Positions 1 through 12,697 of a stretch of DNA of 64,000 nucleotides are shown one piece after another. The stretch spans positions 19,144,050 to 19,208,049 of the forward strand of contig CM041554.1 of NCBI GenBank assembly GCA_023238725.1, read 5' to 3'. Origin of the DNA: Scortum barcoo (taxonomy: Eukaryota > Chordata > Actinopteri > Centrarchiformes > Terapontidae). A program made the position numbers and the translations under genes. Position 1 is the stretch's first letter. Each line of letters opens with the position of its first letter. The notes under the pieces are model-generated. The model had not been told where the DNA came from, did no database searches, and was given only the letters and a program-made list of their open reading frames with translations.

Positions 1-2690
1 ATGGCCAGACTCTCACATCGTTTCCTCATGGTCAAGGGGGAGAGGCTGGCACTCAGATGGAAAGCACTCTCAGCAGACGGTTTAGTAATTACACACTGGA
101 AACCAATCAGCCTGAACACTGCTTCTTAATTAGCAGAACAAAACAATAGTGCATGGATTGGAGGACCCTGGAGGTCACACGCTTCCCTCAGGTATCCCGC
201 CGAGGTGCACTTAAAAGAGCCCGGCTCCTCTTTGGCTACTCTTCACCCGCCTGATCAGACGGACGGGCTCCCGGTGATCACAGGCCCATCTCGGCAGGTA
301 AAAAGAGCCACGGCGTGTGCCAGATGAAGGAGCCAGCTCCCATTGGATGTCACAGAGATACACTTTAAAGGTGCGACTGCTTGATAGCTAGAATGGATGA
401 GCTTTCGGGGCCCTCTGCCTGGCGGATGCGAGCAGAAGCGAGGAGAGGTCACCTAATCCATTCTAATCAAGGCTACAGCAGCAACACACATGGTATTCAT
501 TAGTAAACAAGAGAAAGAGCTGCTCCACAACAAACAACTCGGCCATAATTAACATGTAGAGGATCTTGTGGTGGACGAAGCCCGTGATAGGGGTCAGGAC
601 AAACCTCGCCTGTGTTTTAATTCTTACAATGGAAACTCTTCAGATTACATCCATACAGTTTGATAAATGCTGCAACTATAAATGGACTCCCTGCATTTCT
701 CTTGCACATTTGATATTTACAAGGATATTCATAATGTCTCATAATGGACTATGTATGCTTGCAATGATTCATCCTGTAACTCTACACAGCCTAAATTACT
801 ACCACGAGAAGACCGCTTCCAATTTCCTGTGCCGAAAGATCTAAGATTTCTTCATAAAGCTTCACAAGAATGACAGTAAAAGCATTTCAGATAAAGGCAA
901 AAGTGAAATATGTAGATTATAAGCACCGGAGTGAGTGTGTGTAACAGAAGTTGTGGAGCTGCTGCAGTCTGACATGCTGCCAGGGAGTTTTTTTTTTCTA
1001 TCTGTTCTATGCTATTAACAGTTAGGTAGAGCAGGCTGGTAATAGTTTTTTCATGTCTATTAATGTCTCTCTCCAGAGCCAGCAGTTACATGCTGTGTCA
1101 TTAAAGGTCAGAGCAAATTGGATCCTCAAATGAAGACAGTGTGGAGGGAAAAAAAAGCAGGACTTCTTAATAGCTCGAGTAAGGATGCCAATAAATGCTC
1201 TGATTATTATTAATGATTTTTCTCAGCATTGATTTGGCCCTGTCTTGTTGTTGAGGTCTTGGTTGAACTCCCGTAGTCAAATAATAAATGTGAGGCACTC
1301 TGCAGCAGCCGAGGACTATTTTACATATGTTTCTTCGTTATTTTTTTTTTTTATACGAATGTGTATATGCAGAAATATAGTACATATATCTGCGCACACA
1401 AGTGACCTGCATTGTTTTTCTGGACTAGGCAAGTATGGTAAAACGAAGGCGAGTATAGTGTTGCTGAAGAATTCAAGACCGGAAGACAGAAAATATTTTG
1501 AATGACAGTAGGTTGTTCCTCAATTCCTGGAGGACAGTAAATACTTTATTTTCCACTTCTTAATATTAACCACATGCACACACACAGGGTACAATCTGAT
1601 CCACTTGTTAATTAATATTAATGATCTGAATCTGAATATGAGAGCACGAATGTGGGCTTCTTCAACATACAGTACACACTATTAGCAGGAGGTATAAGTA
1701 AGGAGCTGTCTGATGAGGGATTAGAAGGGGGCTAAAGCGTACAGTTTTTGAAGAAGCAAGACTCTCCCCAGCGTCATCAGTATTTTCTTTTGACCCTCCT
1801 CTTGACTTGAAATATAACATCCTCCCCCAACATCTAATATAATAGTAAGGTGCATCTGTGCAACCCATATCTTACCTAACATACATAACTAAGAGAGGCA
1901 GAGCGTAGGAAATGTAAGTGTAATCTATTTTAAACCCCTAATGTGTTCACAGAATATGTTTGCTAAAATACTTATTTTAATATGCATATTAAACTTGGAA
2001 TTAGAAGATTTATAGCAAACATACCAAAGCTATGAATATTTCGGCCACTCTGTTTTATGTTAGAGTAAAGAGATAAATAAAGTCTTAAACTATTTAACTT
2101 TCTTTTATTGTCATGTGGGAAATGTACCTTCATGACCTCTCTGCACTAAAGCAAACATTTGTTACTATTCGGCCCTTTTTTATTATTATTACATTGTTAA
2201 TCTTGAAAGCTAACCCTAAAGCTGAAATGTAAATTAGCGGTGAGTTAAAAGTAAAAGACTCAACCGTAGTCTACCCAAAACGTCAGACTACCCTGCAGCA
2301 AAAATAAAAAATACATAATAACTGTATTAATGTAAATTGTAAATGTAATAACTTTCCCACAGTCCCTTAGTGCTCTTCACCGATGCTCAAATTGGAGAGA
2401 AGCATATTATCTTTGTTTCATGGTAGTTGCATGTGGATGAAATATTACTGCAAAACAAATAAAGGGGCTAACCACCAAAAACAACTACAATAATTAGTTA
2501 AAGAGCCTGGATTTGCCCTTTTCCCCAGCTGGTTGGCTGTCATCACCACACTGGGTGCCTGAGAGTCCGATACTTGATAATGCTCACTGCACCTTTGAAG
2601 ACAACAAGACAGACGCAACCCCCTCCCTGCCCCTTCCCCATCATTTCTCTGCCATATCGACTGCCAAGTTGATATTTCAGTTTCTGTTAT
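1..2690. other. Non-coding stretch, no gene seen
   Basis: I see no convincing coding exon here. Open frames are below 160 codons, lack recognisable domains and overlap low-complexity sequence. The sequence is AT-rich with scattered TAATTA-type homeodomain-like words. I recognise no repeat family and no RNA gene. Confidence 0.6.
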
Positions 2691-2699
2691 GTGACATTT

Positions 2700-3155
2700 G
2701 GGTGACTGAACAGAGGTGTCGGGGACAGCCATCACCAGGAGAGAAGGCAGAGCGGGTGGAGGGAGGAACGAAGAGATAGAGGGAGTGAAAAACAGGAGGA
2801 GGAGGAGGGGTGTTGAAAGAGACACTAACATGCAGTGAGTGAGCTGGAGGGATTGAGGCAGAGGAGGAAAGGATGGCGAGAGAGAAAGAACTGTCATATC
2901 CACCCTTATCACAGCGGTCTGCAGTTTTCCAAATGTCTCTCTTCAAGCAGCAGCGGAGTGTGCATATTAACTGTAATGGTGTGTCTTTGTCCAGCCTCCT
3001 GCTAGGCCATTCACATCCCGCACACTCTCTGCAGGAGAACCCCACCACGCCGCCACACACCCAACCAAGCCCCGAAGTCTCACCAGCACTACAAATAGAC
3101 GTCTCCTTGTCTTTGAACCGGAGGATTTCTTTTTTATTATTATTATTCTTTCCAG
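2700..3155 (+). promoter_or_regulatory. Candidate CpG-enriched promoter or exon-flanking region
   Basis: The block starts with a purine-rich run (GGAGG and GAGAG words, about 2755-2890) and becomes richer in CpG than the surrounding desert. I count about 16 CpG dinucleotides from 3020 to 3335, against only a few per 300 bp in the neighbouring AT-rich DNA. It ends in a pyrimidine/TA-rich run and the acceptor-like TTCTTTCCAG (ending 3155). This fits either the flank of an internal exon or a promoter running into a first exon. No clear TATA box is visible; the A/T word TACAAATAG near 3090 is weak. Activity is inference. Confidence 0.3.
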
Positions 3156-3348
3156 GGAGTGTGCTGTGGGAAATTTTGTCGGGATTTTTGAAGGGAAAGA
3201 GAGAAGAATAACGAATAAAAGAAGCGAGAGTGCGTGTGTGTGTCGAAAACTCTGCACAGCATCACAGATCAGGCGGAGTTCGATTTATTGACTTATTAAA
3301 GAGAACGGGTTTGCGAGGCTCCCTCGGCTGGTGTCATGTGTGATCACT
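3156..3348 (+). other. Candidate untranslated (5' UTR) exon with acceptor and donor splice signals
   Basis: The block is bounded by an acceptor-like TTCTTTCCAG ending at 3155 and a strong donor, CACT|GTAAGT, at 3348/3349. Its length of 193 nt is normal for a vertebrate exon. All three forward frames contain stops, so it would be untranslated or mostly so. An ATG at 3336-3338 would give only 13 coding bases before the donor and could be an upstream start or the true start of an alternative isoform. CpG density is raised across it. It lies about 57 kb upstream of the signal-peptide exon at 60547 on the same strand, so it could be a distal leader exon or alternative first exon of that gene. It could equally belong to another transcript or be chance. 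Without the acceptor, the same donor would serve a first exon starting near 3100-3150. Confidence 0.35.
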
Positions 3349-5199
3349 GTAAGTGCAAACACTTTCATTGAATAAACTGTCCAGATGTAGTGTCCCCAGC
3401 CTACATTAAGTAGCTCATCTCAAAGCTGTTATGCAATGATAACCTTGAAATCTCGCTCACTGAGAGCTCAATCTGTGGATGCAATACTGTAGAAACGTGA
3501 GGCACATAAAACCTCACATCAGATAAATAAGGGGAGCCGCATACCTGGGTGAAATTTCAATGAAATCCCTACGTAAGATATGTGTTTGAGAGAGAGAGTG
3601 TCGAGGCGACATTTGCTCGAGGGATATGTGAGTATACTTCAGAGGTGTTCAAGGGCTTATATTATTAGTAAGAGTGTGATTAATGGCCAGTCTGGGAAAT
3701 GTCCTCAGAGAAACATCTCCAGAAGTGTCAGAGATAACAAACACAAATATGCAGGAAACAAATCAAACAACACATACTGTACATGCATCTGCCATAAATA
3801 AAGCCATTTCTGAAGCAGGGGAGACGGGACATTGTAGAATATCCTGAATATTCTGCTATTTAAAACCAATTTTGCAGAACATTTAATGATTCACGATTAC
3901 ATCCAGCAACAGAACAGGGTCTCTACATGATGTTTCCCAGTTGACCATCACACTTTGGGGATGGTTTGAGAGCAAAACAATAACACTATGATACAGAAGC
4001 ATGTTATCTCTACCATGGAAAAAATTGTTTCTGAAGGAGCGTTGTGCTTTACTATAAATGTGATATGAGTTCTCTGTACAACTCAGCTTACTATCATTAT
4101 TTGGAGAACTTTCTTAGAGAGGCTGAGCTTAGAGTTTGTTTTTATCATAGACTTTCATTGTTTTTTCCCCAGTAAGTTCACTGTAGTCCTTTGAAGGCAG
4201 CAGGGCAACTTCTAAATAGTATGTACAGTCACTTTTTACTGTAATGAAAAGGTTATGGCATTCGCCTTGTGTAATCAGTTCATTAAAATGTTGAACTTTC
4301 CAACTGTAACTCAAATGTAAAGTCAGGGTATAAATATAAAAAAGTTTTTTTTGCTCAAAAAAGTGCAGTGTTTCAAAGACTGAACCACACTAGCAGAGGA
4401 ATAATGTATTTTCATTTTTGATAGTTGAAAACATTTAACATCAAATTTTAAGACTTCAGTATGCAGTGTCGGGATCCTCGTTGTCTATGCACGCTGTGCT
4501 CTCTCTGAAGGCTCCTGCTCCAACACTCCTCATGTGATACTTACACAAGACAAAAGCATGGTTCTGCTTTTAATGGTATAACAAACTGAACTCACTATTA
4601 GCACAGATTTTAGACTCCCAGCAGATGCCAACTGAAATCTCTCAACAACAACAAGAGGGAAGTGTAATATTATTTTCTACAAGTAATATTTTTTTAATGA
4701 CGTCCACTGACTTGGTGTCAGCCTTAGCTGTACTTTGAGCTAATATTCTTTCGTCTTTGTGCAGTACGTGATTGTTATAATTGCAGGACTCCCAGGCAAC
4801 ACACATCCATAGTCTCTGCCAATTTACATACGAATCATAATCGTTTCGATCATTAAATCAACATTCCACACAGCAGCAGAAGTACAGGTTTATTTAATTT
4901 GTCTTTCAATTTATCATACAGACAAGAGATAAAACCAAGTTTTGAATTTGTCATTAAATGCAGTGAGGGATGAAGTGACAAGGGTTGAATCTGGGGGACA
5001 CCATAGGTGCGCAGATGGAGATACATAAAAATGTATTGCTTGGCAAATTGAAAGTAATTTTAAAGTCATGAAATTTAAAAAAGGCCACATTCATCATAAA
5101 TGTCAAACACTGTGAATTCCTTGTTTATTTATTTATTTATGTCCCACTGACCTATTCCTCGTCTTGTTTATATATCTACATACATATATTAACTACATA
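3349..5199. other. Non-coding stretch, no gene seen
   Basis: It would be intronic if the 3156-3348 exon is real. It is AT-rich and contains only short random frames. A short TTTA-type tract lies near 5126-5142, just before the retrotransposon fragment. No other repeat or RNA gene was recognised. Confidence 0.55.
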
Positions 5200-6070
5200 C
5201 CTTTATTATACATATTCAACAGAATATCTTTATTCCAAAGCGAATCTTTGTTAGACACAGTCTGTACAGTATGGATGGACTAAAGGAGGTAGTACTGACT
5301 CAAGATGCTGAGCTAGTACCTTGGCATACAATTTTATATCTCCATTAAGTACAGACACAGGACGGTAACTTAAGCATATATCCACCTTTCTTTTCTTTAT
5401 TGCAACCAGAATAATAGCTGTGTTTACGTTTCTATGAAAGCCTACTTCTCTGATGGCTTGCTGGAGTATATCCAGTAAGATAAAGATAAAGGTAAGAAGA
5501 AGCTGTAAGAGATGCAATCCAGGCCTGGTGATTTGCCACCTTTCATTCGTTTAAGTGCATCATACAGTTCATTTAGAGTAATAAGGCAGTCAAATAAATT
5601 AATTAGCTTTTCAGTTAAGTAGGGAATATTTAAACTATCAAAGAAAGAACCTAAATCACTATTTGTAGTTCATTTCACACGAATAAATCTTCAGAAAAGA
5701 AAGTTTAAATTCTTCATTAATTGCTTCTGGATCGTACACCAAGACCCCATTTTTTTGTTTTACAGAACAAGTATGTGACTCATGATGATCACTGAGTGTC
5801 TTTGAGAGTAAATAATTGGGATTTAACATTAATATATTCAGTTTGCCTTGCTCTGTTCACTGAAAACTCTGCCCTTTGTGTATACAGAGAGTCCAATCCA
5901 GCTTTTTTCTGTTGTTGCTCAGTTAATAATGCTCGCTCACTTGAGTTTTGTCGCAGGCAGATGTGAAGGCTGATGTTTTATTAAGAGTAAAACCTTTCTC
6001 TGTAGCTCATAATGAATTCAGTAAGACCAGATTTTAACTGAGTAACAAAATCTCCTCATTTGAAAGCGCA
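5200..6070 (-). mobile_element. Decayed LINE (L1/Tx1-like non-LTR retrotransposon) ORF2 fragment, reverse transcriptase region
   Basis: On the minus strand, successive frames translate into pieces of a non-LTR reverse transcriptase in the correct order. From about 5900 a linker reads KAGLDSLYTQRAEFSVNRAR, followed near 5745 by NGVLVYDPEAINEEFK. Next comes ITLNELYDALKRMKGGKSPG (about 5525-5590), the hallmark block just before the RT fingers, and then SYRPVSVLNGDIKLYAKVLA (about 5310-5370), RT block 1. The following block (DQTGF in intact elements) is degraded, and a frame-shifted LLNMYNK near 5205 resembles the next RT segment. Several stops and frameshifts break the frame. The endonuclease N-terminus, the catalytic RT palm (the YxDD region) and the 3' end are missing, so the copy is dead and truncated at both ends. 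The motif set fits the L1 clade, where Tx1-type elements are common in fish; exact family assignment needs a search. Confidence 0.85.
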
Positions 6071-8617
6071 AACTGATTTATTTCCATTTTCAGGTAAGTT
6101 GATGATAACATAATATATAAACAATTTTGTATAATGACATATTGGCAGATGGAAGTATATGGTCTATTTTGAACATGATTTATACCTTGCTGAGTGAAAA
6201 GTAAACTGCTTCAAATTAGGGTGGTAAATTCTCCAGAAATCAATCAGACAATGATTGATTTATTTTAGTGCTGGGGGCTGAGTCATTGGTTTAGGTTGAC
6301 CTATCCACATACGGAGAAAGAGCAGAGTTCATGTCATGTGTCACAGGATTCATAAATCCTTTAAAGCATTAACAAAACTGCACTAGAATGCCAAAATGTA
6401 AGTATTTAGGACATATACAGAAAACAAGAGCACATTTTTACCACTGAAAACACATTGGATATATTAATCATTTCTCACTAATCATTTCTCACTTGTCACT
6501 TGTCTTGCCCTTTTAACACATTAAACTTAAGATTTTATCGTATTAAGAAAATCACACCTAATTTGTTAGTTTCTGCAGATGTTTTACATGTATATATATA
6601 TGATGCATGTTCCAATGCATGTATTTCTTATGCAATCATATGAATTTCTTGAAGTACTACGAATCTTGCTTTTCAAGATTTAGAAAGCAGCTTTTGAGAA
6701 AGAAAAGTCAAAAATCCTAAGCTTTGACGGGGTAAAATCCTGAAAAAACAAAAAGAAAATACGTATAAAGAATATAATATTGTCAGGTCTGCACTGTAAC
6801 CTTTGAAAGGACTAAAACAATATTAATGCAGCACAAGAGATTTGTCTGAGCTCACCAGGCACCATTGTTTCAGTGCCAGTTTTGAAAATCTCTTCTCCAT
6901 CGCAGAGATATTAAGGTTTTAACAGGAGTGCGCTTGGGGTGTACGCGCATCTGATCGATGGTGTCTCGTCCAGTCACACACTCACTGGTCCCACTCGTTA
7001 ATTTGAACTCTCTGACATTTTGCACCGAGCAGGCACACGCTTGGCTTGTTAGAACTTTGTTGTGTTTCTTTGTGAAAGTGTCGTTGAGAGCCAAAGTAAC
7101 TAAGCTCTACGGACCAGAGATCCAAATTAATAAACTAAAAACTGTACAGAGGCGCAGCATGAGTGACATTTAGAATTAATAGTATTAATGATCCTGTGTG
7201 TAAAACGGAAACATAAACAAACAAAAAGTGCTGTTTCTTAAAGTCTCTTACAGTAGCTATATGGGTAGTTAAAGAGATTTTTTTATTTACAGTGTCTTCA
7301 GAGTGGGTAAGGCCTTGACCTAAGGATGAACTTCTTCTACTTTGAGATCCTGTGTGAAGGCAGTGCTCTGAAAGTACACACCCAAATCACATGAATTTGA
7401 TGTATTCAACACACTGTCCATGCATGATGCTTCTTATACTGTATGTAGGCCTGTTGCTTTTCCACAGATGATTTGAAAGATGATCTGAAACTTAAAGAGG
7501 GAATACCATAGTAGAGAACCATGTATGTTAAAGAGCCTTTACAGCAGCTTACTGCAGTGTAAAAATGCACATTTTTATATCTAGTGCTAGCCAAGAAGGC
7601 ATAAACTAAAGGATGGACAAATGCCAAAGGCCTCTTTTAATTGTTGGCTGCCATGACAGTAACTCGTCTCCCTGTAGTGTCACAGGTTAGCACATTACAT
7701 TATTCACTTTCTTTGCTGGTACACAGCATATACATGTTTAAAAAATCATGTATGTTTTGGTTCAGGTGTGACCTTTCTGTAGCAGCATGACAGAGAGTAG
7801 GAGATAGAGAGAGAAAGAAGGCAAATGGGAGAGTGAAACTAGAAATATAATTTGTTCTTTGTTTCATTGTGCTAATTCAATCAATTATAAAACAGGAGCA
7901 TAGAATCTCAGGAATGCGCCAGTAAAGCACATGTGACACTCCTGAAATATTGCCGACAAGATTGACTCAATCTGTAAGGCTTCACTGAGATGTAAGATCT
8001 TGTCCAACATGGTGGCAAGGACAATTTGCCAGGTCTCAAGTTTATTTAGTCACAAATCCAAGTGCTCCCAAATAGTCTATTATCACATCCACCATGATCT
8101 CCATGAGCCTGGCAGTCCTCTTCAGACCTCCTCGCTTTGTTTTTCTCCTCCGTCTGTTCTCAGAATTGTGACATTTTACAGCCTTAAAAAAAAAAAAAAA
8201 AAAAGATTCCAATACACACAGTGTCGCAGCACATATTATCTGATATTTTCCATATGTTTGAATCACAGTTTAGAGGTGTCTTTTTGTAACTGATTGCGTT
8301 TGTGATATAAATATGCATATAACATCACTGGATTATAATTGGTTATGCATTCATGTGTAAGTGTAACGAAGAAGAATTTACTTGGTTAAATTATGGCAAA
8401 GTGATGCAACAGAGCCACTGAGCTGGCACACTGGTAGTGTATGACATTGTAGGTTGGTGTCTCATTGCATCTCGTCTCATCATCCCACTGTCATACTGTG
8501 TTGCGGGAGTGCACTGCGCCATAAAGAGACCTGTAATCCACCTGGTCGTCTTTGATGTGTAGAGGGGACAGTAGTGCGGGGCTGCATCTTGTCACATACG
8601 GTCATGACCCGTCGCAT
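6071..8617. other. Non-coding stretch with small tandem repeats
   Basis: No coding exon is supported. A 14-bp unit is perfectly duplicated at 6465-6492 (TAATCATTTCTCAC twice), directly followed by a doubled ACTTGTC (6491-6504). A 19-nt poly-A run lies at 8186-8204; no SINE or processed-gene body is recognisable before it. The stretch from 8400 to 8600 is relatively GC-rich but matches no repeat I know. Confidence 0.55.
8186..8204 (+). repeat. Poly-A homopolymer (19 nt)
   Basis: This is an uninterrupted run of 19 A. It could be a retroposon tail, but the bases before it show no recognisable retroposon, so a simple homopolymer is the safer call. Confidence 0.9.
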
Positions 8618-8783
8618 AAGCATCACTAATGTAGCAGCTGGTAAAGGTGGAGTTCATTTCAACTACTTTGCACACTGCTATGTATCGTAATACACACTAA
8701 TGCATTATAATTAACGTAATGTGAAATATATAACTAATGCAAAATGACCCTGAACTGTAGTAGGAAGCATAAAATGGAAACAG
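8618..8783 (+). repeat. Partial copy of a dispersed teleost repeat (same family as 54770-55445)
   Basis: The core GTAGCAGCTGGTAAAGGTGG at about 8631-8650, followed by TTCAACTACTTTGCACACTGC and, further on, AGCATAAAATGGAAA, follows the order of a very common percomorph repeat as I remember it. The copy at 54770-55445 has the same landmarks in order (TACTTTATACACAGTTGAGT, then TGGTGGAGT, then AAGTACAAGTACCCTAAAA). The transposon class is unknown to me; it has no coding capacity. It is diverged and internally deleted. Confidence 0.5.
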
Positions 8784-11700
8784 GTCTGACAGCAGCATAC
8801 TGGTTCTGTCCTTTGCTTCTTTGTTTAGCAGGTTGTTCAGCTGTAAGTATCTGTGTACATTTTCCAGACAGAGTGCTCCATGTTGTGTAAATAGCACCGA
8901 AGCTGTGGGGTGAGCAGCCATTTTCTTTTTTCCTGCTTTCCTGGGAGTTTTAGGTTTAGTAAATGTCTTTTTGTTTGTTTGTTTGTTTGCTCACCAAGGG
9001 TTAGCCAGCACTTTGCGAGGTAACATATTCTTTTGTTTGCTTTGTTGCTCTCAGTTCACGCTGTATTATATTGCTTCAGTTTGTTGTCACAATTCCACCT
9101 TTTGTAGTAATAGATCATTTTACCCTTTAATTGCAGTTCATTGTTCAGACATTGGTGAGGGGACCAGGGGTGGAACAAGCCCGCTAACAAGCAAAGAATC
9201 ACAAAATTATCTCTAAACTTAGTAAAGAATCTTGAGTTTTGTTTCTGAAAGGAGCTCAACGACATCTTTACTTACATATGTGACGTGTCAATAAGTAATT
9301 ACAGCTAACCATCACTTTTTGTACACATTTTCATGACTAGAGGCAAGAAGCTGGAAGACTATAACATGCAAGTATACACAAAAGGGGGGGGGGTTGTAGT
9401 TTCAGCAATGGAGTCTGCTTGAAATGATGGAAGTTAAAATGGATTCAATTGGGAACAACTTTTCATGGTGGACAGAAAGTGTCAAAACAACCGTAACCCC
9501 TCACTCTAATGCAACATAAAGGTATGTTTAAACAAACAGGCTGTGTGAAAATATGCAGCCTCTTCAGTTCTTTCAGTGAGGGCACAGTGGTTACACATGA
9601 AGTGCGCAGATACAGTGGGCCAGCAACTGTTAACCTGGCTCAACTTTTGCTGATACAAAATGGGATGTCACCGGGCAAACATACACTTTTGGTAGATGAC
9701 TTTGCATGTGAATGTGGTTTACCATGTGATTGTGAAAACACCGGCTATCATAGTGACCACATCATTAGAAACTCCTGTGCAGTTTCTGGGAATCAAATGT
9801 CTTCCTCAAACTTGACTTTTTGGATCACATTTCACTGTCTCATGACTGTCTGATCTCATTATAACTAACATGAAGTCTAGTTAGCTATCCGCCTAACTGA
9901 GCTCATGTCAAGTTCCAGTCTATTTGTGTACAAGTTTGCAGTTTCTTGCAGAAGAAAATCTACTGATTACTCTAAATGTGATGTAAAATAATGTTTTTGT
10001 GAATCTGAACTTATTGTATTCATACTAAAAGTGTGTCACCCAATTAACAAAGCCCATCTGGCTGTGGTGCATACCCTGGTCCTGGAGGTGAGAGTCTTTC
10101 CAGAGTTTGTCTTTCCGTCAGCTCCTCTTACACTCCGCCATGGTCGGAGGGATCCTCTGTGACCCTCTTTGTCATCACCTGACACCTGACTCCAGTCGCT
10201 CCATGTCTGATGGTCCAGCAGGTACCGTGCGACAGATTAGCATGATCAAGGTCAGTCCGAGTGCGCTGACCTGAGCGAGTCGCAGTAAAGGTGAGTGGAT
10301 GCACCTGCTGGCCCCCTGCAGATTGATTTAATTAAGGATATGGGTGCACATTTGTTCCTGCGGTATTATAAAGTCCAAAGGGAACACCAGCAGGGGAGGA
10401 AGGAGGAGAAGTGAAGAGAAGAGAAAGAGGAGCCACATGTAATCAAAGGCAGAGTGCAGGGGAATTGATGAATGAGCTTTTAATCTGCATAGAAATAGCT
10501 GGGTTCCGAAATTGAGCTGTGGTCTTCACGGCCCGGCCTGATGTATGAGAGTGCTGTGGGAAACTCGTGCAACACACACCCACACTTTATTAGAATATGT
10601 TTGTCCTTCTAACGCTGACCTTATTCCCGGCCTTAATTAAATGCTCCCTTAATGACTTCCCTGTCCAAGCATAGCTTTGCTGACTTGCCGGTGAAAACGC
10701 ACGCTGGTGCGCACATGAGAGTGCATCTCTGCCCACGCACCAAATTCTGGAGTATACACGCAGTATAGACGAGCGTAGGTTTCATGCGTGTGCATGTGGG
10801 AGGTGGTTGAATATGACACGCTGTGTGTGTTAACAGCATGATGATATTTTGGTGTGCCATTGTGTGTGTGTCTGTGAAAATCCCAGCCACACACTTGCTT
10901 GTTTTACACCCTTATTTCATTAACCTGCATGTCTGTAATTGCATTGCAGATGAGTTAAGGCTGCTGGAGTCACTGTGGAGACTCTTTATATGAACCACCA
11001 AAACCATCTGATTAAAAGGAGGTGTGCAAACCTGGGAGTGCAAGGTAGGGGGGAGGCTACTTAATGAGATTTTTAACCCACTAATTCAATAGTCAAAAGT
11101 AAACAGTAAGGAGCTGGGGAAAGGAGAAAACGCTGGGGGCGAAGCCGGCTAGCATGGGAACATGCACACAATCACTCTTACATTAGCTGTGTGCCATTAT
11201 ATTGCACAACCAAACCAACTGAGGATTAGTGCAAACACGTTTCATTTCTTTCTGTTCCTCATAGTCCCCTCCTTTTCCCTCCCACCTTGCTTTAATCCAT
11301 CAACCTGAAGACTAATCCTTTTGAACATTCAAAGCAAGAGCCAGGAAGGCTGCAACATGATCAATTACAGACTTTCAGCTGCTGTCTCAGTCGGCTACGT
11401 CATGCAAACATCGGTACAAACACACATTCATTTTCTTGATGCCGGCTCTCTCATTTTTCCTGCTGCCTCTTTTCAATTCATGCCAAGTTCTTTCTTTACA
11501 TCAATAGCACGTTATAATTCTGAGCACTTAGAATGAGCGAAAAAAGTTTCACCTGCTTACAGTTTGCAGTTCTTGTGCTATTTCTCAAGGAAAAACCTGA
11601 CACATTTTGAGATTACCTTAGTATTCAGGAAAACTGAGCCCAATCATTTTTACCTGCTTCATCTAACCAGCGAAAGACAGTGTAATAATGACTCTCCATG

Positions 11701-12126
11701 TGTTTGTTATGATAGTGCACCGGTATAAAAGGTGCTGATGTATTGATTTATCACTTCTTGCCTTGCTCCCTAACAAACACCCCTACTCTTTGCACTTTCT
11801 CTCATTATCCTATCTGGTGAGGATGGGGTAGTAGGGATGGATACAGAGGGTTCGGGGGCTCCAGAGTTAATTCCTCTGCTGTGTAACCACAGCCAGACTT
11901 TTTTCCTTGCATTGTTTCTCTGTGGCCTACATAATGGCCAGTGTTCTGTTGAAAAGGATCCTGAGGGGGGACTCTAATAACCCAGATAGATAGTGCTGTT
12001 ACATTTCTATCTCAAGGCACTCTGTCTTTGCCTGCCAGCGCCCAGGTGCCTTACTCATAGCATTCACAGCGCTTCCTCTGCCATGTAAATAGTATCTATC
12101 ACCTGGAGAACAGGTTGAAGCGTGGA
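8784..12126. other. Non-coding stretch with a possible regulatory island near 10.1-10.4 kb
   Basis: No coding exon is supported. A (TTTG)n tract lies at about 8969-8989 and a G10 run at 9384-9393. The part from about 10060 to 10410 is more GC- and CpG-rich than its surroundings. It contains two CTCF-like cores and a donor-like AAAG|GTGAGT at about 10292, with a possible acceptor about 100 bp before it. All frames across that interval contain stops, so I do not call an exon. Confidence 0.5.
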
Positions 12127-12154
12127 GGGTGGGGGTGGCTGCGGGGGAGGTGGG
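12127..12154 (+). other. G-quadruplex-forming motif
   Basis: Four G-runs (12127-12129, 12131-12135, 12143-12147, 12152-12154) are separated by loops of 1, 7 and 4 nt, which satisfies the usual G3+N1-7 rule. No nearby transcription start is evident. Confidence 0.6.
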
Positions 12155-12678
12155 TGCGTCTGAAAGGGGGACAGAGAGAGACTTTTGTCAGATTGCACAT
12201 AAAGATTGCACTTAGGTGTTTTGTCAAATGTTAGCTGGTGTGATTATTCATGTTTTGCATTATGCAGTGCAAAAAAATGACAGTGTGAGTGTATGTGTGA
12301 GTGTGCGTGAGTGTGTGTGCTTTTGTCTGAGATCAAATGTCACACTCATTGTGAAATATTATATTGATAAAAAATGGTTTGCTGTTGTCAATGGATGTGC
12401 TCATGCGAGTGAAATGGACCATGAAATGCATTAGGCCTGTGTCACTCTCCACACTGGTCAGCCATTAAATCCTTTATTTTCTCAAGAAGGAAAACAGCTT
12501 ACTAGATACATCCAATATCTGCTGCCACACGCCCGCTCAGTCATCTTGTACAACCACAACTGCAACCACGTACAAAAAGTAAATAAAAGATAAAGGAACA
12601 GGGGGTTGAAGGTTTTTTACTGTGATTTAAAAATCATTACTTACTGAGTGTATATCAGTGTATGAGTATATCATTTCC

Positions 12679-12697
12679 TTTTTTTTTTTTTTTTTTT
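12679..12697 (+). repeat. Poly-T homopolymer (19 nt)
   Basis: Uninterrupted T19 within AT-rich DNA. No retroposon body was recognised on either side. Confidence 0.9.

Noticed and set aside
2445..2912. 155-codon minus-strand open frame
   Set aside because: It is low-complexity (S-, L- and P-rich) because it reads a purine-rich tract on the opposite strand. It overlaps other equally long frames and has no domain.
6465..6504. Short tandem duplications (14 bp and 7 bp)
   Set aside because: Typical replication-slippage products with no sign of function.
10196..10292. Possible exon between an acceptor-like CCTGACTCCAG and donor AAAG|GTGAGT
   Set aside because: All frames contain stops, the acceptor tract is weak and no supporting promoter is evident. 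I kept only the note on CTCF-like cores nearby.
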